A DNA stretch of 64,000 nt from Myxococcales bacterium (lineage in GTDB: Bacteria; Myxococcota_A; Polyangia; Polyangiales; Polyangiaceae). A program made the position numbers and the translations under genes. Shown in pieces: positions 7,637 to 15,316 of this stretch (position 1 is its first letter; each line of letters begins with the position of its first letter). The notes beneath the pieces were generated by a model, which saw nothing but the letters and a program-made list of their open reading frames with translations, made no database searches and had not been told where the DNA came from. Location of the stretch: assembly GCA_903642325.1 (NCBI GenBank), contig CAHJWM010000002.1, positions 124,001-188,000 of the forward strand, given 5' to 3'.

Positions 7637-9976
7637 TCAGTTGCTGTTGCGACGGCGGCGCGCGAGACCGAGCATGCCCAGACCGAAGCTCAGCATGACC
7701 GCGCCCCCGCTCCTCTTCGCCGGGGTGACGGCAGATATAGCGCAACCGCCGCTGTCATCGCCGGTGGTCGTTATGGAGCCCGGAGTGCCGGAGTCCGTGC
7801 CGGGCGCTTCGCCGCCAGCTTCGACGCTCGACGCGCCGGCTTTGCTCCCGGAGCCTGCCTTGCCGCTCGCACCCGCCTTACTGCTGCCAGTTGGCTCTCC
7901 GCCGGAGCCGCCTTCGGCAACTCGCGTAGCCCCCGCTTCGCCGCCCTCGCCGGCTACTGCCTGGGCGGCGCCCTTGCCGCCCGTAGTGGCGGTGAGACCG
8001 CCGGTTCCCCCGCCACCATCGACGTTGGCCGAACCGCCCGCGCCTACAGCGGGTGGCGTGGAGACCGCGTACCCAGTGACCTTGTATTTGTAAGCTGGCG
8101 CGGTGCCCGTGAGGTTCGCGCGGTCGACCGCGCTCAACATAACCGTAACCTCGGTCCCAACCGGTTGCGCCGGGATGGTGGCGCGGAACAAATCCCCGCC
8201 GTACCAAACCGCCGCGAGGGACTCGGTTGCACCACCAGTGATGGTGTAGGTGACCGTTGCGCTCTTTACCATCTGGCCGGTTTCACTAGTAGCCGCGTCG
8301 CGCAAGGCGAAGCGAATCACCGTGGGCGTGTCGACGAACGGCATCGGAGTTTCGATGGCGCGGAACGCGGGAGGCGTGTGGTCCGGCACCGAGGGTCCGC
8401 CGCCGAGATAGACGCGATTCTGAGAGTTACCGCTCTCGCCGGACCCGGTAATCAAGTCCAGGATGTTGTCGCCGTTGAGGTCGGCCGCGTCGAGTGACAG
8501 CGAGGAATCCGAGAACACCGGAATGGCGTCACCGATCATCTGGAAGTGCGCGGTCCCGTCGTTTAGCAAGAACTTCTCACTCCGGCCCGTGAGCGTCGCG
8601 ACGACCATGTCGTAGTGGCCATCGCCGCTAAAATCTGCGCACTTGACAGCGTTATCGTCAGCGCCGAGCTCACCGATGATGCGGTTTGCGGTGTCATCGG
8701 TGAACTTACCGTGACCGTCGTTGAGCGAGAGCTGCATCACGTCGATCGAGGGGGTCGTGGCGGTTCCGCCACCCGGAGCCCAACTCTGGTTGTTGACGGG
8801 CTTCGGACCGACGTTATCGAGAAGCATGTCCATATCGCCGTCTTCGTCGATATCGCAGAATTCTTGATTGTAAACATACGGGCCGCGCTTGAGCGGCCAG
8901 TTCGTGGAAACGGTCTGAGTCATGCCGTCCGCCGACGTGGTCAGCTTGAAGTTGGTGCCGTCCGCAAAATGGCCATGGCCGTCGTTCAAGAACATGCGGC
9001 TGTAGCCGTTGCGGTGATTGACCATGATGTCGAGGTCGAAGTCATTATCGATATCGACGAGATCGACATCGATGGGTCGAACACCCCAATAGGTGATGGA
9101 GCCGAATGGAGCTGTATTGGTGACGGTGAAGACGGACGTGCCGGAAGGCGGCGCGTTGCCAGACGCGGGCAGCGTTGGCGGTAAGATATCGGTAGCGGTG
9201 GCGTATTGAGGGTCGTTCTGCATGCCGGCGAAAGTGAACTTGCCGGTCCCGTCATTGGTGTAAATGATCGCTCGGTCAACCGTGTTGGTTTGCCCAATGC
9301 CCCAATCCATGACGAGGATGTCGGCATCACCGTCGCCGTCGAGATCACCCATGTGCGACGAGCCGGCATGAGACATCAGACCGCTCGGTAGCTGAGTGTC
9401 GGCTTTGTTGACGAAGACTCCAAGGGTCGTCTGAATCCATAGCTTATCGAGGTCCACACCGAAGCCGCCGGACTGATAGATGTCGAGGTCGCCGTCGCCG
9501 TCGACGTCCGCAATAGATTCTTGACGAAGGCGGTTGGTGGCGCCGCCGAACGCGGTCGGAGTAGCGTTAATAAAGACGCCGGCCCCGTTGTTGAGCAGAA
9601 CCGTAGACTCGTTGACGGAGCCGATTGGACTGTAAGAGCCGCCGTTTGCCCACAGCTGGTCGAAGTCCCCATCGTTGTCGAGGTCGGCAACCTCCAGCCA
9701 ATTCGTGTAACAGCCCTTCGTGGTCGACTCCGGACAAACTACGCCGTTCGGCGGCACCGCATGGCCGGTATCATCCACGAAGTATCCGACGGCTTTGGCA
9801 TCGCGCGGTGCGGCAACTGCGGCCAGCAATCCCACGGTGAAGACGCCCGTCGCGCGGCCAAGCTTCTTCCAGACCGAGCTGGCAGCCGACCCCTGCTGGG
9901 CAGCCTCGGCGTGCAGGACCGTGGCCGCCGTGTGCGCCAAGCTAGAATCGATTACCACCCGCAAGTGCTTAACCAT
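7637..9976 (-). CDS. Secreted VCBS/FG-GAP repeat protein with MYXO-CTERM-like tail
   Basis: A predicted 779-residue exported protein. After an N-terminal charged region and a hydrophobic stretch ending PRDAKA (likely signal peptide), it carries at least seven calcium-binding FG-GAP/VCBS blades of the form DxDxDGDxD (for example DLDNDGDFD, DVDGDGDLD, DIDEDGDMD), suggesting a beta-propeller. Next come an Ig-like segment and a long Gly/Ala/Ser linker. The C-terminus is GGCAISA, a hydrophobic helix and ARRRRNSN, which matches the MYXO-CTERM sorting layout for outer-surface lipid anchoring. The start at 9976 (MVKHLRV) is chosen over 10117 because the upstream part looks non-coding. It diverges from the ABC lipoprotein. 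Confidence 0.8.
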   Translation of the reverse strand: MVKHLRVVIDSSLAHTAATVLHAEAAQQGSAASSVWKKLGRATGVFTVGLLAAVAAPRDAKAVGYFVDDTGHAVPPNGVVCPESTTKGCYTNWLEVADLDNDGDFDQLWANGGSYSPIGSVNESTVLLNNGAGVFINATPTAFGGATNRLRQESIADVDGDGDLDIYQSGGFGVDLDKLWIQTTLGVFVNKADTQLPSGLMSHAGSSHMGDLDGDGDADILVMDWGIGQTNTVDRAIIYTNDGTGKFTFAGMQNDPQYATATDILPPTLPASGNAPPSGTSVFTVTNTAPFGSITYWGVRPIDVDLVDIDNDFDLDIMVNHRNGYSRMFLNDGHGHFADGTNFKLTTSADGMTQTVSTNWPLKRGPYVYNQEFCDIDEDGDMDMLLDNVGPKPVNNQSWAPGGGTATTPSIDVMQLSLNDGHGKFTDDTANRIIGELGADDNAVKCADFSGDGHYDMVVATLTGRSEKFLLNDGTAHFQMIGDAIPVFSDSSLSLDAADLNGDNILDLITGSGESGNSQNRVYLGGGPSVPDHTPPAFRAIETPMPFVDTPTVIRFALRDAATSETGQMVKSATVTYTITGGATESLAAVWYGGDLFRATIPAQPVGTEVTVMLSAVDRANLTGTAPAYKYKVTGYAVSTPPAVGAGGSANVDGGGGTGGLTATTGGKGAAQAVAGEGGEAGATRVAEGGSGGEPTGSSKAGASGKAGSGSKAGASSVEAGGEAPGTDSGTPGSITTTGDDSGGCAISAVTPAKRSGGAVMLSFGLGMLGLARRRRNSN

Positions 9977-10465
9977 TTTCAAGACCGTCCGAAGCTTACA
10001 CGTTTCTTTAGAAACTGAGCTGAGCTCCGATGGGTCTAACGCTGACGGTGAGCGCCGACCGCCGGTGCATGTCAGGACCATGCCCGGCAGATGACGGTGT
10101 AGATGGGCGTCGCCCAAGCCGGAAAGATCTTTGCATCGGTCGACGCTGCTTTCGGCGACGACCTCGGGCCTACGACATTTATGAGGGCTCGATACTGCCC
10201 GTTCGGCTTCCTTCGGGTTTTAGGGACGTTTTAGCGGCTTGCTCCTCATTGCGCTGAAGTGCTTCGTACAGCCGGACGGGGCAAAATTCCACCAGCCGGA
10301 GGACGGAGACGCAATCACAGATATGCCCATTTGGCGCGCAGCTGCCCTGTTCGAGGGACGAAGTGCCTATTGGTTGGATTAATAGCCGAAGCGTGTCCGA
10401 AATAAATCAGCAATGCTAGTCGCTGGATCCTGCCCCGCGTCAGCCCCTCACAAACTAGGCCACCG
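9977..10465. other. Divergent intergenic region
   Basis: About 490 bases between two divergent secreted-protein genes. Promoters for both must lie here. I looked for TPP, cobalamin and guanidine riboswitch cores and saw none, and no small ORF looks coding. Confidence 0.4.
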
Positions 10466-11551
10466 ATGATCATTTCCCACAGAATCTCTGCGTATTTTCT
10501 GGCATTCGCCGCCTCGCTCGCTGCCTGTAGCAAACCTTCGCCTCCCGCCCCAGCTGAAGACAGCAAGCCCACCATGTCGGCCGCTCCGGCGGCGAGCGCA
10601 GCGCCAATGGCCAGCGCCGCAATGCCGATGCCCACAGGCCCAACCCTGAAGATCGCATACAGCGACTGGCCGGGCTGGGTCGCCTGGGAGATTGCGATTC
10701 AGAGGGGCTGGTTCAAGGAAGCCGGCGTAAACGTCGAGTTCAAATGGTTCGACTATGTCCCGTCAATGGATGCGTTCACGGCCAACAAGGTCGACGCGGA
10801 TTCGATGACCAACGGCGACGCGCTCGTGACCGGCAGCGGTGGCGGCAAGAGCGTTTGCATCCTTGCCAACGACTATAGCGACGGCAACGACATGATCGTC
10901 GCCAAGCCGGGCATCAAGACGATGGCCGACCTCAAGGGCAAAAAGATTGGCGTGGAGGTCGGCTTCGTCGACCATTTGCTAGTCTTGAATGCGCTGAAGT
11001 CCGCCGGCATGAAGGACAAGGACGTCAAGGTCGTCAACGTGAAGACGGATGATACCCCGAACGCCCTCAAGTCCGGCACCGTTGACGCAATAGCGGCCTG
11101 GCAGCCCAATAGTGGGGCCGCCCTGAAAGAGCTCCCGGGCTCTACGCCGATTTTCACGAGCGCCAACGTGCCGGGCTTGATCTATGACCACCTCTGCGTC
11201 AGCCCGCGTAGTCTGTCAGAAAATCGGGCCGAATGGCTCAAGGTCGTCAAGGTTTGGTTTCGCGTCGTTGACTTCATCGCCGACCCCGCGAATTTGGACG
11301 AAGCTGCCAAGCTCATGAGCGCACGGGTCGGTCTCACACCGGACGTTTACAAGGGGCTCATGAAAGGCACGCATCTCTTGAACGCAGCCGAAAACATGAA
11401 GCACTACGCCAAGGGCGAGACGTTCGAGTCCATATACGGCTCAAGCAAGATTGTCGACGAGTTCAATGTGAAGAACGGCGTGTACAAGGTGCCGATGAAG
11501 GTCGACGATTATTTCGACTCGACGCTCGTGGAAGAGGCCGCCAAAAAGTAA
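10466..11551 (+). CDS. ABC transporter substrate-binding lipoprotein (NMT1/SsuA-like)
   Basis: A 361-residue lipoprotein. The signal peptide ends in the lipobox LAAC (Cys about residue 22) and is followed by a Pro/Ala-rich linker to about residue 60. The rest is a periplasmic binding fold of the nitrate/sulfonate/thiamine-precursor group: [15 protein letters not shown], the [13 protein letters not shown] segment and [12 protein letters not shown] are typical. No permease or ATPase gene lies beside it, so it is an orphan binding protein. It may serve a transporter elsewhere or act as a sensor. The ligand is unknown. A strong hairpin lies just downstream. Confidence 0.82.
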   Translation: MIISHRISAYFLAFAASLAACSKPSPPAPAEDSKPTMSAAPAASAAPMASAAMPMPTGPTLKIAYSDWPGWVAWEIAIQRGWFKEAGVNVEFKWFDYVPSMDAFTANKVDADSMTNGDALVTGSGGGKSVCILANDYSDGNDMIVAKPGIKTMADLKGKKIGVEVGFVDHLLVLNALKSAGMKDKDVKVVNVKTDDTPNALKSGTVDAIAAWQPNSGAALKELPGSTPIFTSANVPGLIYDHLCVSPRSLSENRAEWLKVVKVWFRVVDFIADPANLDEAAKLMSARVGLTPDVYKGLMKGTHLLNAAENMKHYAKGETFESIYGSSKIVDEFNVKNGVYKVPMKVDDYFDSTLVEEAAKK

Positions 11552-11562
11552 CCGGCGTTACG

Positions 11563-11592
11563 ACGCCAGGCAGCGAAGCTGCTGCTTGGCGT
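11563..11592 (+). terminator. Hairpin downstream of the substrate-binding protein
   Basis: ACGCCAGGCAGC at 11563-11574 pairs with GCTGCTTGGCGT at 11581-11592 (12-bp stem with one G-U pair, 6-base loop), 11 bases after the stop codon. No T-tract follows, so it may act as an RNA-stability hairpin or weak terminator. Confidence 0.45.
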
Positions 11593-11717
11593 ACACCCGG
11601 AACCGGCGGTGTGCCCTACGTGACGCCAGAGGAGATCTGCTACGCTGAACGAACCGATTTGCGCGATGGCAGCGCGTAGCGGATCATGTCCGGACTTCGT
11701 TCGTTACACTGCCCGCG

Positions 11718-12449
11718 TCAACCGGAGCGGACATCGAGCGCGGGCGACGCATTCGAATCCGCCGCCAGCGGGATTAAAAGGCTGACTGCAGCGCCAAGCT
11801 CGACGCCACCGACAACGAGCTCCCCCTCGAGGCGAGAGGCGATGCGGCGGGCCATGCTCAAGCCGAGGCCGAGGTGTCCGACCTTGCTACTCGTAAATTG
11901 AGTGAGACCATGCGGCGGCTCCCCGAAGCCAGGGCCATTGTCGGACACCGTGAAGCGATACTGGTCGCCCGAGGGCTCAGCGCTGACGGTCACTACTCCT
12001 GAGCCCGCGGCCTCGCCCGCGTTCTCGATCAAACAACGCACGGCAAACGCAAGTACCTCTCGCTCGGCGTCGACCTCGACCTCGTCGCCCGAGGTGGAGG
12101 ACAGCTCGACCCGGACGGTGTTCGGGAGGCGTGTACAGGCGATGGCGAGGCGTGCGCACTCAAGCGCCCGTACACGCGCTGTACCCGGCGGACGAGCTGC
12201 CTGGATGCGCGCCGACCACAGACTGATAGTCTCATCGGTGCGCTCGACTTCGCGCTCGATCCGATTCAAGAGCTCTTGCAGACGGGGGTCGCGCGCCGAA
12301 TTGGGCTCAGCCATGAGCTTGCGGCCGACCACGAATGCCAGATTGCGAACCGAGGCGAGGCGGTTTCGCACGTCGTGATTGAGGGGCGCCGTGGCTTCTT
12401 CGAGAAGAGCCAAGAGCTCGACCGTGCGCAGAGGATCGACGGCGATCAC
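11718..12449 (-). CDS. Cytoplasmic sensor histidine kinase
   Basis: A 243-residue kinase without transmembrane segments or an obvious sensor domain. The H-box is LNHDVRNRLASV (phosphorylated His about residue 24). The N-box is CLIENAGEAA, and ATP-lid motifs are DNGPGFG and GHLGLGLSMARR. It starts with GTG overlapping the stop of the response regulator upstream (GTGA), so the two form a cognate pair. The pared-down layout suggests it receives its signal from a partner protein or from the regulator itself. Confidence 0.85.
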   Translation of the reverse strand: MIAVDPLRTVELLALLEEATAPLNHDVRNRLASVRNLAFVVGRKLMAEPNSARDPRLQELLNRIEREVERTDETISLWSARIQAARPPGTARVRALECARLAIACTRLPNTVRVELSSTSGDEVEVDAEREVLAFAVRCLIENAGEAAGSGVVTVSAEPSGDQYRFTVSDNGPGFGEPPHGLTQFTSSKVGHLGLGLSMARRIASRLEGELVVGGVELGAAVSLLIPLAADSNASPALDVRSG

Positions 12450-12877
12450 TTGTCGGTCGCGCCTGACTTCTGCGCGGCTTTCGAGCGCTTCAAATGCGCC
12501 ACGCCCGCGAACTGATTGACGCGTTCGATCAGCTGCTCGGGGCTGAAGGGCTTGCGCAACATGCCGAGTATTTTTCGGTCTCGATAAGGGACTTGCTCCA
12601 ATAGCTCAGCCGCGTAGGCGGTGACCAAGACGAAGCAGGGCAGGAGCTGCTGCTCACGCTGGGCGACCGCATTGAAAAAGGCAATTCCGTCCATCCCCGG
12701 CATCTGCCAGTCGGCGCACACGACCTGAAATGCTTCTGTGTCGAACAGCTTGAGTGCCTCATCAGCCGAAGGGCACGTGCGCACGTCGAACTGCTCGCTC
12801 AGGACGGCCGCCATGCTCTCGAGCAGAGCTTCGTCATCGTCCACAAGCAATACGCGAAGCGGTTCGAGTTCAATCAT
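12446..12877 (-). CDS. Single-domain response regulator
   Basis: A 143-residue receiver domain. The acidic pocket is VLLVDDDEAL, the phosphoacceptor Asp is in VVCADWQMPGMDG, the Thr is in VTAYAA and the Lys is in MLRKPFSP. There is no output domain, only a short Lys/Ala tail. The frame stays open far upstream, but the Arg-rich extension is not coding-like. The ATG at 12877 has GGGAG in front and begins the homologous region. Cotranscribed with the kinase that follows. Confidence 0.85.
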   Translation of the reverse strand: MIELEPLRVLLVDDDEALLESMAAVLSEQFDVRTCPSADEALKLFDTEAFQVVCADWQMPGMDGIAFFNAVAQREQQLLPCFVLVTAYAAELLEQVPYRDRKILGMLRKPFSPEQLIERVNQFAGVAHLKRSKAAQKSGATDK

Positions 12878-13155
12878 TCTGCTCCCACACAAAAACCGCC
12901 CACGCCCCACTACAGTAACCAGCAAACGCCGGCGCGCGGTCTTTATTCGTAGGGCCTTGTGATTTCTGTCCAATAGGCCAGACGGCACCACTCGACGAGA
13001 GCCGGGCAAGTATCGGGAGTCGCGGCGCTCTTGGGTCGCGTGCTGCAAGAACGCAACAAGCGGGGATCTTCGACGGCCAGCGCGCTCCCCCAGGCCCGCT
13101 CGCAAATCAGTCGGCCAACCCGGCACGGCGAGGCGCCTTGCGACGAGGTTTCGCG

Positions 13156-13527
13156 TCACGGTTCGCGGGAGCCGACGAGCTCCACAACGGCCTGATCCAC
13201 GCTGTACGTCGAGGGAACCCGTAGCTTGGTCGCAGCGACTCGCACGCGCGAGGCCGGAGTTTCGACGAGCAGCCGTTCGAGCAGGCGCTGCGCATACACT
13301 TCGAGCAGGCGGTACGGCTCCTCGAGACCTACCTCTACGACTAGGCGGACTACTGCGTCGTAATCGACGACTTCGCGTTTCGTGTCGCGTTTGGGTAGCG
13401 CAGACACCGGCAACTCGAGATCGACATCGACCACGAGGTCTTGCGGGATCGAGCGTTCCGCAGCCGAGGCGCCGATGCTCGCCCGAAACCGCACGGCGTT
13501 GAGGCGAAGCGTGTACTCGCGGATCAT
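13156..13527 (-). CDS. folB: Dihydroneopterin aldolase
   Basis: A 123-residue enzyme of folate synthesis that cleaves 7,8-dihydroneopterin to 6-hydroxymethyl-dihydropterin and glycolaldehyde. FRASIGASAAERSIPQ, the VDVDLEL strand, VVDYDAV and YRLLEVYAQRLLERLL match FolB; the conserved Glu of the family is in AAERSIPQ or LLEVYA. Its ATG overlaps the thioesterase stop as ATGA, making a two-gene unit. No other folate genes are nearby. Confidence 0.82.
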   Translation of the reverse strand: MIREYTLRLNAVRFRASIGASAAERSIPQDLVVDVDLELPVSALPKRDTKREVVDYDAVVRLVVEVGLEEPYRLLEVYAQRLLERLLVETPASRVRVAATKLRVPSTYSVDQAVVELVGSREP

Positions 13528-13952
13528 TCTTTGCCGGCCCCCCCCGGTGCTTGCTCGAGCGCGACGATTGGTGACGGGCGCCCATCGGGGCCGACCGCAA
13601 CGAACACGAAGCGCCCTTGGGTACCGAGCTGGCGCTCGCCTGTCAGCAAATCTTCGGAGTATAACTGTACCTCGACCGCGATCGAGGTGCGGCCCGTACT
13701 GACCACACGTGCCAAGAGCTCCACCAGCTGGCCTTGCTTGACTGGCACATGAAAATCGACACGCTCACTGCTTCGTGTAACGACTGCGCGGCGCGCGTAA
13801 CGCGAGGCTGCGATGAACGCAGCCTTGTCCATCAGCGCGAGCGCTTGGCCTCCGTACAGCGTGCCGTAGTGGTTCGTCTGCTCGGGGAACACCATTTCGA
13901 TCAGACGCGCCTCCGTCAGCCGACCCGCTTCGATGATCTCGACCTCAGACAT
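13524..13952 (-). CDS. Acyl-CoA thioesterase, hotdog fold (YciA-like)
   Basis: A 142-residue hotdog-fold thioesterase. MVFPEQTNHYGTLYGGQALA is the family signature, with the Asn-His and the helix that includes LMDKAAFIAASRYAR. SERVDFHVPVKQGQLVEL is the second conserved strand. Expected role: hydrolysis of short- to medium-chain acyl-CoAs in the cytoplasm. It precedes folB with a 4-base overlap; the two functions are not obviously linked. Confidence 0.82.
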   Translation of the reverse strand: MSEVEIIEAGRLTEARLIEMVFPEQTNHYGTLYGGQALALMDKAAFIAASRYARRAVVTRSSERVDFHVPVKQGQLVELLARVVSTGRTSIAVEVQLYSEDLLTGERQLGTQGRFVFVAVGPDGRPSPIVALEQAPGGAGKE

Positions 13953-14059
13953 CGCCTTCTCCTCGCCTCACCTGCGCGTCGACATGTGCATCCATCGGAC
14001 GGCGCTTGAACATGGGCGGATTAATCGCTCAGATGAGCGAGGGTTCATAGCCCCCAAAG

Positions 14060-14279
14060 CAGCGTCGCCCCCAGTGGCGGTGACGTCAGCCGGACCCGCT
14101 TCGCCAGATAGCTCCGGCGCCGCGGAACCGGGTACCTTCGAGCCGTAGCTCGAAGGTACGGGCCCGGTTCAGCGTCGCCCCCAGTGGCGGTGACGTCAGC
14201 CGGACCCGCTTCGCCAGATAGCTCCGGCGCCGCGGGATGGGGCACCTTCGGGCCGTAGCTCGAAGGTACGGGCCCGGTC
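14060..14279. repeat. 110-bp tandem duplication with internal hairpins
   Basis: Two adjacent copies at 14060-14169 and 14170-14279, nearly identical. Each ends in a stem-loop: in copy 1, 14132-14143 pairs perfectly with 14148-14159 (12 bp, loop CGTA). In copy 2 (14242-14253 with 14258-14269) there is one mismatch and one G-U pair. The body starts CAGCGTCGCCCCCAGTGGCG. It lies in a 600-base non-coding gap upstream of a small lipoprotein gene. It resembles an intergenic REP-like unit; function unknown. Confidence 0.85.
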
Positions 14280-14568
14280 GGGGGCGGCATAACTAGAGTA
14301 GCCGCTCCCGGCCTCGAGCTGTCGCTCGACGAAGTTGAGCCGTGTCGCGTGGCCGTTCTATCGGCGACGCTTCCGGCGGTCGATGGCGCCGCTCGCGGGT
14401 ACGCGTGCCACGCACACGGGTAGGTTCGACGATTGCGACAACTCAAACCTTGCTTGGAGGCCGACTATCTGGACCCGCCGCCTGCCGGGTTGCCTGTGGC
14501 GGATTGTCAACGGATCGGAGCAAACGACCGTCACTAGCGATGGACTGGTTATTGCTCGAACACGCGAC

Positions 14569-14775
14569 ATGAAAGCCATCTGCTTGCTCGCATTCGTCAG
14601 CTTGAGCGCGGGTTGCGCTAGGACTGGCGCACCCCCGGTGCAACCTGAGTCGGCCGCGTCCCTCCAGGCTGCCAGCCAGCCCCAAACGGCGGGGGAGTTA
14701 CGCCATTTTTATCTGTTGTCGCCGGGACCGAATGCGACACTGGTCTTGACCCGTAGCGATCTGTCCGCGCACTAA
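14569..14775 (+). CDS. Small lipoprotein, 68 residues
   Basis: Starts MKAICLLAFVSLSAGCART, a compact lipoprotein signal peptide with lipobox LSAGC and Cys about residue 16. A Pro/Ala/Gln-rich stretch and a short mature part ending LTRSDLSAH follow. No family recognised. The ATG at 14569 is chosen because it begins the signal peptide; the longer frame from 14335 is unlikely. No strong Shine-Dalgarno sequence is visible. It lies downstream of the 110-bp repeat pair. Confidence 0.5.
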   Translation: MKAICLLAFVSLSAGCARTGAPPVQPESAASLQAASQPQTAGELRHFYLLSPGPNATLVLTRSDLSAH

Positions 14776-15316
14776 CCTTTTGTAGGACGCGTTGCCGGCG
14801 CATCAAGCCGTTCTGTAACGCGTTTGGCACTGCTTTGGGCAGTTCCTCTTTCTCATTGTCTGTGCTGGTATTGCCTAAAGGGGACGGCGAGCCGACCGCA
14901 CCGACTACGCCGCCCACCAACAACGCACCGAACCACTCGGCCCTACGGTGCCGCCTATTCGAAGCTGAACGGTCGGGCCAGACCCGCGCGGTTGCCGCCG
15001 CTGTCGGTAATAGGCTTGCGCGCAGGTTCAAAAGACGCTCTTGGCGCTTCGGTTAGTCGACTGGCCGACTTCCGCCATTGTCGCACAACGCGGGAGAGGG
15101 ACAGCAACTCCCTAATCAATGAACCGCTTCAAACTAATTCAGCTTCACGAAAGGAAGTAGTCCAATCCCGCTATGTTGTCGAATCAAAGCGGGTTAGGCC
15201 ATGGGCATGCAGTGATATCGCATCAATAGTCTGATTTTCATGTTGTCCCCACTCGGGTGTTGTGGCTTCACTCCCGGTAGGCGCATGTCCCACTTGCGCC
15301 GGAGTTGAGCTTTGAC
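14776..15316. other. Intergenic stretch without a recognisable gene
   Basis: About 540 bases. Several frames are open by chance, but products are low-complexity and start sites are poor. The last bases carry GGAG at 15301-15304 serving the next gene. Confidence 0.4.

Noticed and set aside
12878-13600. Long upstream extension of the response regulator
   Set aside because: Very Arg-rich and it overlaps folB on the same strand in another frame; a Shine-Dalgarno sequence supports the inner ATG.
14060-14279. CRISPR-like array
   Set aside because: Only two adjacent 110-base copies with no spacers.
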